Part shown: positions 27,931-40,400 of the stretch, one piece after another
How positions within the stretch are numbered: the first letter of the stretch is position 1
How the letters are laid out: each line of letters begins with the position of its first letter
Origin: Tribonema minus
Lineage: Eukaryota > Sar > Xanthophyceae > Tribonematales > Tribonemataceae
NCBI GenBank assembly: GCA_017506865.1
Contig: JAFCMP010000011.1
Coordinates: 186,001-250,000, forward strand
DNA: 64,000 bases
Direction of reading: 5' to 3'
The notes under the pieces: generated by a model
What the model was told of the DNA's origin: nothing
Database searches by the model: none
What the model saw: the letters and a program-made list of their open reading frames with translations, nothing else
Made by a program: the position numbers and the translations under genes

Positions 27931-30900
27931 AAGCACCATAACACACACCGGTCGCCCAGCTTTAAGCCCCCTACCCCCGACCCCCGACCGAAACCCCAGG
28001 GTGCTTGAAACGCCAAAAAAATGTTGTTCGCGTGTTGGTGCCCCGTTGCGGCACGCCAGGCATCGATTGGCAGTGGCAGTGGCGTGCGCATGATATGAGT
28101 TCCATTGCTGAGCTTGTTTTATGAAAAGCAGAGCTATGGCGCTCCAGTAGACAGTAGTTTGCGCTCGCACGGCTACTTGTTTGGCTTTGCTTGTGCGTTA
28201 TCACGATGCATCGCGCGGCTTGCTGCCAACTACCTAATTGATACACAGCTGGCATTCACCCCCACTGCTTTTGGTTTTGATACAGCTGCATTTCCACGCC
28301 AATGCGATGAGCAAGCTGTCAGATTGGCCAGGCGCCAACATACATATGCCACAAAAGAAGACTCCGATCTGATAGCTGGTGATCCGCAAAACAGCTCCTA
28401 CAACTGCATCAAGACTAGATCCAGACTAGCACAAGCATTACTTGTAACAGAACCATTTTTAGAGTCATACAAGCAGTGGCAGCAGCATGTGTTGCACTCA
28501 GCAGCAGGAAGGCAGAAAGCAGGAGAGGAGACGAAAGGCAGTATCTGTTGGTAGAAAACAGAAATTGAAATTTGCGGGAGTAGCAGCAATGACAGTTTGA
28601 ACGTACAGCAGCGCTGGATAAAGTCAAACTGGAGGTGGGTTTGCAGGGCCACTTTTCTGCCGCGTTTTTCGCTTGGGATAACATGCCTTACTCTGTCGCT
28701 GGAAGTTACCCAGCGACCGTTCCTTTGTGGGTTGGCGCCCACACTCTGGCATGCGCACCAGCGGCTTGTTGCAAACAAGCGCATCAGCGGCGTCGGGCGC
28801 AGACCGCTTTCGGTGACTAAACAAAGGCTTGCAAGTCCCGTCCGTCTCTTGCCTGTTCCAAGTCATCTTGCTAGGAACTGATTCGACTGCAAAGTGCGGC
28901 ATTGATGCCTCGCAAAGATCTGCCAGTTCACGCATGGCCGGCATAACCTTGTCTAACTGGGCTGGCGCAACCAACTGTGCATTGTTTGCAAATTGGCAAA
29001 AAACTGCTGCGCAGCGCCTGACCTCTTTTACCCCCTCAGGCAGCGCGCCTGCCTCCCCAATTGCACTGCTGATGGACTTGGCGGTCTGTGTCGCCTCCAT
29101 CAGTGCCTTCACCGCAGCCTCCCCCCCAAACCTGTTGAGCGGCTCCTCAACGTCCAGCGGCATTGCTAGGGGTGGGAGTCGCCGCACTTCAATGCGCTCA
29201 TTGATGTCAGCAGGCGCCGGAGGATCGTAGGTGGCGAGGTTGCACCCGGTCTTGAATGTATCGTGTAGCTGTGCTGCCAGAAGATGGGCGCATGTGTGGA
29301 ACAGCTGCGAGTCCAGGCATGTGCAGAACCAGGTGTAGATGTTGAGGGTGCATGAAGCAGCTGTTGGAGCCGCTGGGCAGAGCCGCCTGGGAGAAGGCAG
29401 ACGGGGAAAGCCATATGTCAGCATGATATTGCTGACAGTATACTAAGTATGTGAGAAGCTCTCTGCAGCGGAAGGTTGATGTTTACAACTCAACAGTCGA
29501 TGCTCATCATGTTTGTGCACAAATTTCAACAACTAACGTTGTCAAGTGTATGTGGTGACATGACACCCCATAAGGGGGGGCGGGGGTGCCGCGTTTACTA
29601 CTGGTGTGCAATGAACATACAGCTGCATCATAAAATCACAACACGCAATATGCTACTTCTAGAAGTAATATGTCAGGAATTACGTCCCATCACACACCAA
29701 AAAATAATCCAAGTACTAATTACTGTGGTGACAAAGCTCCTTTTTCTTCGAGCTGAACGCAAAAAAAAATCAATAGTACTTTGCCATGACCCAACAGTGT
29801 GGCAATCGCAGTGTTGAAAAATTAGTTTCCCCAGCCATTACCAGCGCAACGGCAACTCAAAAACTGAGTACCAATGGCAAGATAAAATTGGCCACGACCG
29901 TCATGGCCATCGCTGCACGAGTACAATCAGTATGCGATTTATGAGGGCCACTGTGACAGTTGCCCTGCTCAAGCGGAAATGGTGACGTCCAAATAGCTGC
30001 CCTAGCAAGGTATGCTAAATACTATTGCGGCCAGTGAGTGAGTGTAAGACCAAAGTATTTCTCTTGCCTGCATTGAAGTACACCGCTGCTCAAGTCGACC
30101 TCCTCCAAGTGGTCCACGAGCGCCTCAGCAGTGCGCAGCCGCATAGCGTGCGTGAATCCGATGCTGGTGGCGGCGGCCTCGAGGTGCTTGCATACATTGC
30201 GGCATGCCTGAGGGCACTAGCAGAAAAGCTCTCCCACATGTCCAGAGTAGCTGGTGGAACCGGGGTGCTTGACGCTCGTGCATGTGAACGCCCCCATGGC
30301 CTTGTCTCCAGTTGGAGTGACGTAGCCGCGTTCGAGTATGAACTGGAGTTGGTGCTGGTGGCGCTGCAGTGCTGACATAGCAGCTGCGTAGAGGCACATA
30401 ATCAGGAAAATGATAATGTTAGTGTACTAGCCTCCATGCCTCAACATGAGAGCGTTTCATACTGTGCTATGCATCGCACGCCAAAACGCGTGGAGCACTG
30501 TCATTGAGTTGCATCCTACTTCAACAAGAAGCGGTAGCGTCACCCTCACAGCCAATTCAATATGAAGGTTTGGGGCGCTGCGGCAGTGCTGTCATTTTCA
30601 AGCATTGAATAGCAGTTGCACGATGGCTTGATCATGGCAGAATGAACAAAAAATTGTGGTGATGTTAGCGCTGACCGCGGCTGCACTTAACAGGCATTCA
30701 TGCCATGCAAAAAAACTATGCGTAAAGTATACTTGTCACGCTGGCGAGGTCTTCAAGTGCTTGGGCCATGTCAAGCCTATGAATTAAAGTAATTTTGCTC
30801 ACCTGATTCCAGGCCGGCCAGCTTTTTCTCACGGTCATGCATGTAGTGAGGCATGACTTTGGTGACAAGCAGAGAGAGCAGCTGCGCCAACTGCCGAGCC

Positions 30901-31063
30901 TTCTTTCTCATCAAGAAGACGTACTTGAGAGTCCCAGTCCAGCGCTCCAGGTGGTTGTTGGTGTTGACGTCCATAGCAGACACTGCTGTTCGCCCATAGA
31001 ATGCCCAATGCTCAGCACAGCACGCCCAGTTGTCGTTGTAGTATTGAACCACCGCTGCATGGT
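27931..31063. repeat. Left arm of 3.1-kb inverted repeat
   Basis: Position p here pairs with 63174-p in the right arm over almost the whole length. I noticed about five substitutions and one 5-bp indel (near 27961). The arm contains the 3' part of a transposase gene (minus strand) and a 149-codon ORF on the plus strand. Confidence 0.95.
28105..28554 (+). CDS. Unrecognised 149-aa ORF of the element, left copy
   Basis: Begins at ATG and is convergent with the transposase gene. No family recognised. The product has a hydrophobic stretch near the start (HGYLFGFACALSRCIARLA) and a basic, Gln-rich tail. It is kept open in both arms with two base changes, one of which changes Tyr to Cys; given how young the arms are, this is weak evidence for coding. 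It may be an accessory gene of the transposon or chance. Confidence 0.35.
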   Translation: MLSLFYEKQSYGAPVDSSLRSHGYLFGFACALSRCIARLAANYLIDTQLAFTPTAFGFDTAAFPRQCDEQAVRLARRQHTYATKEDSDLIAGDPQNSSYNCIKTRSRLAQALLVTEPFLESYKQWQQHVLHSAAGRQKAGEETKGSICW

Positions 31064-31562
31064 GTGCCCACCTGAAGGCATCATTCATACAAATAAACCT
31101 GAAGGCATCATTCACGCTGCACATAGAGTTGTAGCAACTAAATATTGAATGATCTGAATAATTGTACTTAGACATCACCTGCAGCGGCTTCAGGCCAAGA
31201 GACAGCAGGTCCCACGCTCGCTGCTGCAGAGCAGCATGCGGTTTAAGCCACAGAACATCCTCTGTGCAGCCTGGCTCATGCTGGGTGTGCCGCGCTGTCT
31301 GTATGGCCAGTGCCTCCGGGGCTTCTCCCTTGCGCTGCCAGATTTGCACATTCAGCTGGATAGTGCAGCCCACTTTTCTGGTTCGCCTGGGTACCCTGGT
31401 AGGATCCTGTATAGACTGCTTTTCCGCGCTTGCTCGTGCGCACTTGTATGTAATGCTGGCAACTTTGCGACCTTGACTGCTTGCCATGCCCTTCTCCATT
31501 CTGGCTCGAATGCCAGCAGCTTGATCGGGCGGCAGCCCAAAATCAGAGTCTGTTGCGCACAA
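28624..31562 (-). CDS. MULE-like transposase, left copy with in-frame stop
   Basis: Segments on the minus strand: 31562-30787 (donor ctggaatcag|gtgagc), 30394 to about 30080, then about 29397-28624. The N-terminus has a Cys/His pattern like the FAR1/WRKY-type zinc finger (VGCTIQLNVQIW ... RHTQHEPGC). The core has VVQYYNDNWACCAEHW, then AMDVNTNNHLERWTGTLKYV, typical of the C-terminal part of Mutator-like transposases. The next segment, joined in phase, has CxC...CxH SWIM-like spacing, but the residue between the first two cysteines is a TAG codon. The last segment has a second SWIM motif, WFCTCLDSQLFHTCAHLLAA. The region between the DNA-binding finger and the core is short (about 60 residues), so most of the DDE catalytic domain appears to be missing. 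Probably a defective copy. N-terminal start is uncertain. Confidence 0.65.
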
Positions 31563-32110
31563 CAGATAAAAATTGCAGTTGCCCAGAATTAAGAGTGTGG
31601 CAAAAAAAGATGAGTGTTACAGTTGCGGATCTGACTAAACATTCATGCCGGTGGTCACACACATTTGCCTCAGTAGTTACTGCAAGGCACACAACTCAAT
31701 GACGTTAAAAAGAGACCAAAGTATGACGTCACAGTGTTGGACTCATGCATAACCTGCAAGTAGAGCAAAAGGACAGGGACAGTGAGGGATGCATTTCCTG
31801 GGAAGTAGATTGATGCTTTGCACGTGTCACCTGACATACAGCTGGACGTGTGTGTATTTGACGTGTATGTATCTGAATGATAAGGGGTATGTCATTATGT
31901 ATGTTGAAATTAAATTGAACTTGAAGATGTTCCCAGTACATCGTGTCAACATTTAATGAGAACTGGTTTGTTCATGTGTCAGCCACCTGCGGCAGCAGGT
32001 ATAATGAACGCGAACATCACATATGTTTTAATTTAAAAGGTAATGGGCACGAGTGGTGCGTCACCACAACTACTTCAAATTGAGGTTTTCTGCACCAAGC
32101 CTATTCAACA
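31064..32110. other. Single-copy spacer of the inverted repeat
   Basis: Its left half carries the 5' part of the left transposase (minus strand, to about 31562). The right half is AT-richer and has no gene I can support. A short direct duplication (cctgaaggcatcattca, 31070-31118) sits next to the left junction and duplicates the residues NDAFR in the ORF. Confidence 0.7.
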
Positions 32111-34550
32111 ACCATGCAGCGGTGGTTCAATACTATAACGACAACTGGGCGTGCTGTGCTGAGCATTGGGCATTCTATGGGCGAACAGCAGTGTCTGCTA
32201 TGGACGTCAACACCAACAACCACCTGGAGCGCTGGACTGGGACTCTCAAGTACGTCTTCTTGATGAGAAAGAAGGCTCGGCAGTTGGCGCAGCTGCTCTC
32301 TCTGCTTGTCACCAAAGTCATGCCTCACTACATGCATGACCGTGAGAAAAAGCTGGCCGGCCTGGAATCAGGTGAGCAAAATTACTTTAATTCATAGGCT
32401 TGACATGGCCCAAGCACTTGAAGACCTCGCCAGCGTGACAAGTATACTTTACGCATAGTTTTTTTGCATGGCATGAATGCCTGTTAAGTGCAGCCGCGGT
32501 CAGCGCTAACATCACCACAATTTTTTGTTCATTCTGCCATGATCAAGCCATCGTGCAACTGCTATTCAATGCTTGAAAATGACAGCACTGCCGCAGCGCC
32601 CCAAACCTTCATATTGAATTGGCTGTGAGGGTGACGCTACCGCTTCTTGTTGAAGTAGGATGCAACTCAATGACAGTGCTCCACGCGTTTTGGCGTGCGA
32701 TGCATAGCACAGTATGAAACGCTCTCATGTTGAGGCATGGAGGCTAGTACACTAACATTATCATTTTCCTGATTATGTGCCTCTACGCAGCTGCTATGTC
32801 AGCACTGCAGCGCCACCAGCACCAACTCCAGTTCATACTCGAACGCGGCTACGTCACTCCAACTGGAGACAAGGCCATGGGGGCGTTCACATGCACGAGC
32901 GTCAAGCACCCCGGTTCCACCAGCTACTCTGGACATGTGGGAGAGCTTTTCTGCTAGTGCCCTCAGGCATGCCGCAATGTATGCAAGCACCTCGAGGCCG
33001 CCGCCACCAGCATCGGATTCACGCACGCTATGCGGCTGCGCACTGCTGAGGCGCTCGTGGACCACTTGGAGGAGGTCGACTTGAGCAGCGGTGTACTTCA
33101 ATGCAGGCAAGAGAAATACTTTGGTCTTACACTCACTCACTGGCCGCAATAGTATTTAGCATACCTTGCTAGGGCAGCTATTTGGACGTCACCATTTCCG
33201 CTTGAGCAGGGCAACTGTCACAGTGGCCCTCATAAATCGCATACTGATTGTACTCGTGCAGCGATGGCCATGACGGTCGTGGCCAATTTTATCTTGCCAT
33301 TGGTACTCAGTTTTTGAGTTGCCGTTGCGCTGGTAATGGCTGGGGAAACTAATTTTTCAACACTGCGATTGCCACACTGTTGGGTCATGGCAAAGTACTA
33401 TTGATTTTTTTTTGCGTTCAGCTCGAAGAAAAAGGAGCTTTGTCACCACAGTAATTAGTACTTGGATTATTTTTTGGTGTGTGATGGGACGTAATTCCTG
33501 ACATATTACTTCTAGAAGTAGCATATTGCGTGTTGTGATTTTATGATGCAGCTGTATGTTCATTGCACACCAGTAGTAAACGCGGCACCCCCGCCCCCCC
33601 TTATGGGGTGTCATGTCACCACATACACTTGACAACGTTAGTTGTTGAAATTTGTGCACAAACATGATGAGCATCGACTGTTGAGTTGTAAACATCAACC
33701 TTCCGCTGCAGAGAGCTTCTCACATACTTAGTATACTGTCAGCAATATCATGCTGACATATGGCTTTCCCCGTCTGCCTTCTCCCAGGCGGCTCTGCCCA
33801 GCGGCTCCAACAGCTGCTTCATGCACCCTCAACATCTACACCTGGTTCTGCACATGCCTGGACTCGCAGCTGTTCCACACATGCGCCCATCTTCTGGCAG
33901 CACAGCTACACGATACATTCAAGACCGGGTGCAACCTCGCCACCTACGATCCTCCGGCGCCTGCTGACATCAATGAGCGCATTGAAGTGCGGCGACTCCC
34001 ACCCCTAGCAATGCCGCTGGACGTTGAGGAGCCGCTCAACAGGTTTGGGGGGGAGGCTGCGGTGAAGGCACTGATGGAGGCGACACAGACCGCCAAGTCC
34101 ATCAGCAGTGCAATTGGGGAGGCAGGCGCGCTGCCTGAGGGGGTAAAAGAGGTCAGGCGCTGCGCAGCAGTTTTTTGCCAATTTGCAAACAATGCACAGT
34201 TGGTTGCGCCAGCCCAGTTAGACAAGGTTATGCCGGCCATGCGTGAACTGGCAGATCTTTGCGAGGCATCAATGCCGCACTTTGCAGTCGAATCAGTTCC
34301 TAGCAAGATGACTTGGAACAGGCAAGAGACGGACGGGACTTGCAAGCCTTTGTTTAGTCACCGAAAGCGGTCTGCGCCCGACGCCGCTGATGCGCTTGTT
34401 TGCAACAAGCCGCTGGTGCGCATGCCAGAGTGTGGGCGCCAACCCACAAAGGAACGGTCGCTGGGTAACTTCCAGCGACAGAGTAAGGCATGTTATCCCA
34501 AGCGAAAAACGCGGCAGAAAAGTGGCCCTGCAAACCCACCTCCAGTTTGA
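32053..34550 (+). pseudogene. MULE-like transposase, right copy, 5'-truncated
   Basis: Same gene as the left copy, facing the opposite way: core 32111-32373 (donor ggaatcag|gtgagc), SWIM-like segment from 32781 with the same internal TAG (32954-32956), and the second SWIM segment about 33788-34550. The frame is open 58 bp into the spacer (ATG 32053), but these codons do not match the left copy, so the N-terminal domain is missing. Sequence identity to the left copy is near complete, including introns. Confidence 0.65.
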
Positions 34551-35238
34551 CTTTATCCAGCGCTGCTGTACGTTCACACTGTCATTGCTGCTACTCCCGC
34601 AAATTTCAATTTCTGTTTTCTACCAACAGATACTGCCTTTCGTCTCCTCTCCTGCTTTCTGCCTTCCTGCTGCTGAGTGCAACACATGCTGCTGCCACTG
34701 CTTGTATGACTCTAAAAATGGTTCTGTTACAAGTAATGCTTGTGCTAGTCTGGATCTAGTCTTGATGCAGTTGTAGGAGCTGTTTTGCGGATCACCAGCT
34801 ATCAGATCGGAGTCTTCTTTTGTGGCATATGTATGTTGGCGCCTGGCCAATCTGACAGCTTGCTCATCGCATTGGCGTGGAAATGCAGCTGTATCAAAAC
34901 CAAAAGCAGTGGGGGTGAATGCCAGCTGTGTATCAATTAGGCAATTGGCAGCAAGCCGCGCGATGCATCGTGATAACGCACAAGCAAAGCCAAACAAGTA
35001 GCCGTGCGAGCGCAAACTACTGTCTACTGGAGCGCCATAGCTCTGCTTTTCATAAAACAAGCTCAGCAATGGAACTCATATCATGCGCACGCCACTGCCA
35101 CTGCCAATCGATGCCTGGCGTGCCGCAACGGGGCACCAACACGCGAACAACATTTTTTTGGCGTTTCAAGCACCCTGGGGTTTCGGTCGGGGGTCGGGGG
35201 TAGGTAAAGCTGGGCGACCGGTATGTGTTATGGTGCTT
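32111..35238. repeat. Right arm of 3.1-kb inverted repeat
   Basis: Reverse complement of 27931-31063. The outer end stops at tatggtgctt. Just beyond, the left side reads (as reverse complement) tccataaagc and the right side reads atggaaagctt, i.e. a 7-8 bp segment in opposite orientation, as if a small hairpin at the boundary had flipped. Confidence 0.95.
34620..35069 (-). CDS. Unrecognised 149-aa ORF of the element, right copy
   Basis: Mirror copy of the ORF at 28105-28554, with Cys in place of Tyr at one position. No family recognised. Confidence 0.35.
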   Translation of the reverse strand: MLSLFYEKQSYGAPVDSSLRSHGYLFGFACALSRCIARLAANCLIDTQLAFTPTAFGFDTAAFPRQCDEQAVRLARRQHTYATKEDSDLIAGDPQNSSYNCIKTRSRLAQALLVTEPFLESYKQWQQHVLHSAAGRQKAGEETKGSICW

Positions 35239-37459
35239 ATGGAAAGCTTATTCAGCAATCAGCACTGCGCAGCATAATGTCACAGCATCCAGCCCTCTAG
35301 CTGCAGAGCGCATAGCTTTGGCGCACTTCGCGCTCTCTGCAGCGGTCCGCATGGCGCATTCTTCAAAGCTTGCGGATGACATGTGCATGCATATACATGG
35401 CGAAGAAAGGGGGGTGGACAGGTGGACAAGGGCGTAGTGGGGGGGGGGGGGCATGCCATGTGGCAAAGAGCGTAGAGACACTCTGTGGCACAGTACACGT
35501 GTAGACTCTCGTGGCAAGATCTGCGCCTTCGTCGCGCTGTAAGCACCTTGAAGAATTCATTTATTGAAATTTTGATTTAAAAGAAAACAATGTCAGTGTA
35601 CAAATGCATGCCCGCATCCTTTTGGTGTTCCTGGCTTATGCGCAATTCCCTGTGCGTCTTACACAACCATTGGGCGGGCAATGATGCGCAGTAGCGTCAT
35701 GTTGGGGTGCATGAAGCAGTAGCTGCATCACGATGGTCGGGGTGTGCATGTAGCACATAATTGTTTGCGGCCGCTGTGCACTTGTTGATCACCAGGTGTG
35801 CGCCTGAAACTTGTTCATGGCTTACTATTTGCGCGTCCAATGTCATGCATATATTAACCCTAATCCTAGCCCTATCCCTAATTCCTGCCGAATTTTGACA
35901 GTTGAACAAAGCTCGAGCGAGCGAGAGGCAGCCAAGGCGAAGGAGGACAGTAGAGGTGGTGCAATAAAGGTGGTGGCTGGCTGGAGCGGCGCTTATGAGA
36001 TTGCAGCTGTGGCAAATCCTGGCGTGCGTGGCGCCGCTATGTGCAAGTGAGTGTTGGTCGAAGCCTCTACAGTAGCAACAGTTGCTGTGTTGACTCAAAT
36101 ACGATGACGCTGCCAGTAGTGCGACGGAAAGCTACCTGCCGCATTGACCTGGCGATGATTTCAGCCAAGCCTTGAGGTCACATGGTCACGTATGCCTTCA
36201 GCAATTTCTGCGAGTGCAGTAATCAAGAGCGCGTGCAACAACAGTAGATCACAAGTATGCAATCAACAGTGCGTAGATGCAAACAACATATACAATTTGT
36301 GTCACCAACAGTTGATTTTGGTAGAGTATCAGCTCCCAATTTCTCTGTTTGCGATGCGATGATCACATGTCCTGTACAGTACTTCACAAATAGCGCATCT
36401 GATCACTGCAGTGGCAATAGTGCATATCACTGCACTTATTAGATACACGTGATACAATCTACCCCATGACTCAAATTTGTTGTAGGCTCGTATGTAGTGC
36501 GTAGCGCTTTGCGCCTCAAGAACTAAATATAGCTTGTGTACGCCTGTGTCAAGAGCAAATCCAGAGCACACCTGTAATGTACTTCAAGCCAGGTAAGTGC
36601 ACACCCCTATCATACATCACCAGGGCACCGTACACAATACCGCCCTGTGGCGCTGTCCGTGATGGAAACGGTGTTGTGCACCACGGTGTCGTGCACCATC
36701 TGCTATCTTGTGACTGCAAGATTTTCATCATGGCTCACATGGTCACAAACATGGACGCACGCCAATGCACGCAAGCAGTTCACGCACCTCAACAATTACT
36801 TCTGCTATCTGTACTCCATTTTCTTCTGCCTAAACGCGAATTCAGTGCCTGCACGACTCACATTTTCATGCCCTGATTGCGGACACCAGATGCCGTACTA
36901 AGAACAGACATGCCTCCCTGGGTGGACAAATGGAAAGATTTTTTGAAAATTCAAATTCTAACTTTTTTGAAGCAATAAGATGTTTTCAACATTCAGAAAT
37001 CATCAAACATAAATGCTGCACGCAGCATGAACACGTCCCTTGATGTTTGCATGTCGATCATGCACAACACAAATCTGATTGGTAACAATGCTGGCGTGGC
37101 TGCATATGCCGAGACGCGCCTGCTTACCACAGGCTGAAGCTGGCACAAATGTCACTGTGCTCCTGGATCACAGAAAGCACGCGTGACTATTTACGAATGA
37201 GTGTAAACACAAGAGAATGCACTCTGTCGCGCCATCTATCTTGCATCGGGATCGCTGCTCACGTGTGTGCATCTTGGCTTGGCATGCACGAACAAAGACG
37301 CAACTGTCCCTTAGTCTCCGATGGCTTCCGCGAACGCCCCGTGTGCACATCAAATGGACATGCACGCGATCCTTTGAGCATGTATACTTGGGCACTCAAA
37401 ATCATGTGGTTATTGAAAATGGCAAGTCACACCATATACATTCACGCGTGTCACGTGCA
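35239..37459. other. Region upstream of the EGF gene; one candidate exon
   Basis: 35902-36046 (+) looks like an exon: acceptor ttgacag, donor tgcaa|gtgagt, and an open frame reading SSSEREAAKAKEDSRGGAIK then VVAGWSGAYEIAAVANPGVR. It could be a 5' exon of the EGF gene or of another gene; I could not find connecting exons. Nothing else here is supported. A poly-G tract lies at 35440-35451. Confidence 0.4.
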
Positions 37460-40400
37460 GAAGGGGCACATGGCGTCAAGTGCAAGACCCTGGAGGATGC
37501 GGTGCTGGTGTTTGGACAGCCGGAGGCGCCCTCCAGCAACAACATGCTACTCATGCGGGTATGTATGTGATCCACCTGATGAAACCTTCTGTTGTCACGA
37601 CCACAACAACTTCAAGTTCCAGTGGACTCACCGCAGCAATGCCGCTGTCGAAGCACTACCTGTGGCGCTCGCTGTGTGCATGTATACTTAACTAGACGTA
37701 CAGTACTTTGCCAGGCACATGTCTACTGAAGTGCGCCATGAGGGTATGTATGTGATCTACCTGTGCTTGTATACATACTTGACTAGACCTACAGCACTTC
37801 GCCAGGCACATGTCTACTGAGATGGCCATTGCCAGGCATATGTCTACATACTGAAGTGCGCCATTTGAGGGAAAATATTGCAGGGGTTGGCGGACAACCG
37901 GAGATGCCTACAGGCGCTCACGCCAGTCTGCTTATACACGTACTTCTATACCGGTAGGCAGTGTGTCACGCTTCACGAGAGCTTGACTGGTGAAGTTCAA
38001 TTTGGTGTTAGGCCATCAAAAAGATGTCATGTCTCGTCGCACTCATGTTCTGCTGCACCCAGCGTCAGCGGTTGAGGTTGGGAGTTGAAGTTGACTGCGA
38101 GCTGCGCCTGTGTCATCGCATCTTATGCAGCTCTTGATGGTGTAATCATCTTGCTGAGCACTGACCATGTGTTGCTGTGACAATTTGCTAACGATAGGCT
38201 GCATGTAAGCCTATTACAGTACGTTTTTACCCGTAGGCACAGTCATGCTTCCAGTCTAATAGTTCGACCCAGTACTGGGGCACCAATGTCCCTTTGCACT
38301 CAGCATCAACATTTGAGGCCGGGAGTTCACCTGTGAGCTTCACTGGTGTCGTCGCATCATCTGCAGCTCAAGATGATGTGGATACTGTTGCTGAGCACTA
38401 CTCATGTGTTGCGACAACAACAGGCTGCTTGTGCTAATGAGCTTATGGAACATGAAGTACGAATTTACCCGTAGGTACAGTCATGCTTCGTTCAATCCGC
38501 TACTGGGGCACCAATGTCCCGTTGCACTCAGCGTAAACGTCTGAAATTGGAGTTCACCTGTGAGCTTCACCGGCGTCGTCGCATCTTCTGCAGCTCAAGA
38601 TGGTGTGGATACAGTTATTGAATACTGACCGTTAGTTGAAGTCCACCACATGTAAGTATTTCTTGTGCGGCTGGCACGCACGGCCCTGCATCAATGCACA
38701 GTGCCCATTCTGCTACTAGTCATGTGCATCAGGACGCCTAGGCACGGTTGCCTCAGTGCTCAGCAGCGTGCAACGCCGCAATTCTTTCTCAATAGAGCAC
38801 ACCCAGACACAACCTGTAACACAAATGTTGTAGAAGTATTTGCACTGTTTGCTCAACCTGTAAAACAAATGTTTTATTTATGCCGTTGCAGGTGATGGCG
38901 CTGATCAACGAGCACCTGGATGGCGTAACCAGTGTGGTGAGTGCTCTGTGTTAAGAGAGAGGCACGATGCAAGTGAAAACAGATGCGAATGACGTCTGTG
39001 CGCCTGTGTGATAGCGGCTTGGCAGCAGCGTCGGCATTGTGAGATCTCAAATCATGTGCCATACAACTTGCGGTACGAGTTGGCAGGTTCATAAAGCTGG
39101 TCTGGCACAGGCAATTTGCTCATCCAGGCACTACAGACACTAGTTGGACGGTCAGCGCCGCACACGAGCTTTCCGTGAGACGTCTTTGCCTGAATTTAAC
39201 AATTGCTTGTTGTCGTTACCGTCACCTGCAGCCTGCTTGCTGTTGCACTGACCCACCACCCTTCTTGGATCGGTCTTCCTGGCATGGTCAATCCTGGCAG
39301 TAATTGCACTTGCACACATCACAAGTGTGGGAAAGAAAGGCAGCACACTCAACATCTTCATCTCAATTTGAAGATGACTAGGTTTCACTGTCTTTTACAT
39401 TGTCTGTGAACAGTAATGTAGGTCGTGAGTGGTACCTGCCTTGTAGTGTGCAGGCCAATGTGCCGATCACACCTGGGATATCAAATACGTTTCTATATCA
39501 AGTGCGTTTCTATGTGAAAGTCAACTGAGCAACAGCACCATGCAGGACTCTGTATGGAGCATGTGCCGGTGTCTGACCATGTGTGGGCTTGCGTCATCTG
39601 CATGATTGCTAACGAACAGTGAATGGAATTCGTCTGCGTGCATTGTTGACAGGATGTCAATCTTCGAGTGGACAGCCTGAGGGCAAAAGTGGGACGCTTC
39701 ACAGCGCAGACCAACATATCCAGGCTAGGACCCTCTGGGGAGACCATACAGGTGGGAGACAACGATGCCTTCAGCCTCAAGCTGAAGTTTGGCGTGACTC
39801 ACCTTCTCAGCGATTTACACTGTGTGAGACTACGCACTCAGTAGCTGTGTGTCAGCAGCTTAGAGCTTGCAGTTGGCTAGAGCTCCACTGTATGTATTCT
39901 GGACTCTAGCGTGCACAACGAGGTGCCTCAAATGTCAAGATTAGCCCTCATAGGAGTGACCATTGCAATGCCTATTCGTTCAGGTGGTTCAAAGTGTCTT
40001 TCACGCACAGGGCGCCTGCAAGGGCGGGCTCTGAACATGTGGCATTATACGTCATGGATTTTGCCAACCTCTCAGACAAGTTTCACCGGGGGCCAAGGCC
40101 TGCAGCCTAACTTACGGCGGCTTCATGGTGCTTTCAAGTGTATCTGGATGGATAGCACACACGTTTTGAAGCCACATGGATGGATAGCACACACGTTCTG
40201 AAGCCATACGCAAGTTTTCATCCTCCCCAGCCATCCGTTGCCAGTTCATCGTGAGACAAGTTCTCACCCTACTCAGCCGTCCGTTGCCAGTTCACCGTGA
40301 GACAAAGTGCGGCATTCACATACACAACTTCATACATGCCTACTGTAAGAGTACGGGATGCAGTACTCCATATCGGGCATTAATCTCTCTGCATGGGTGA

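Noticed and set aside
30205-32956. Reassigned UAG codon in this genome
   Set aside because: The AAA gene, the LRR gene and the retrotransposon ORF all end in TAG at sensible places; one internal TAG in a transposon pair is better explained by mutation.
35280-35560. Small minus-strand ORFs right of the palindrome
   Set aside because: Different frames of the same Pro/Cys-rich stretch around a poly-G run; no start or splice evidence.
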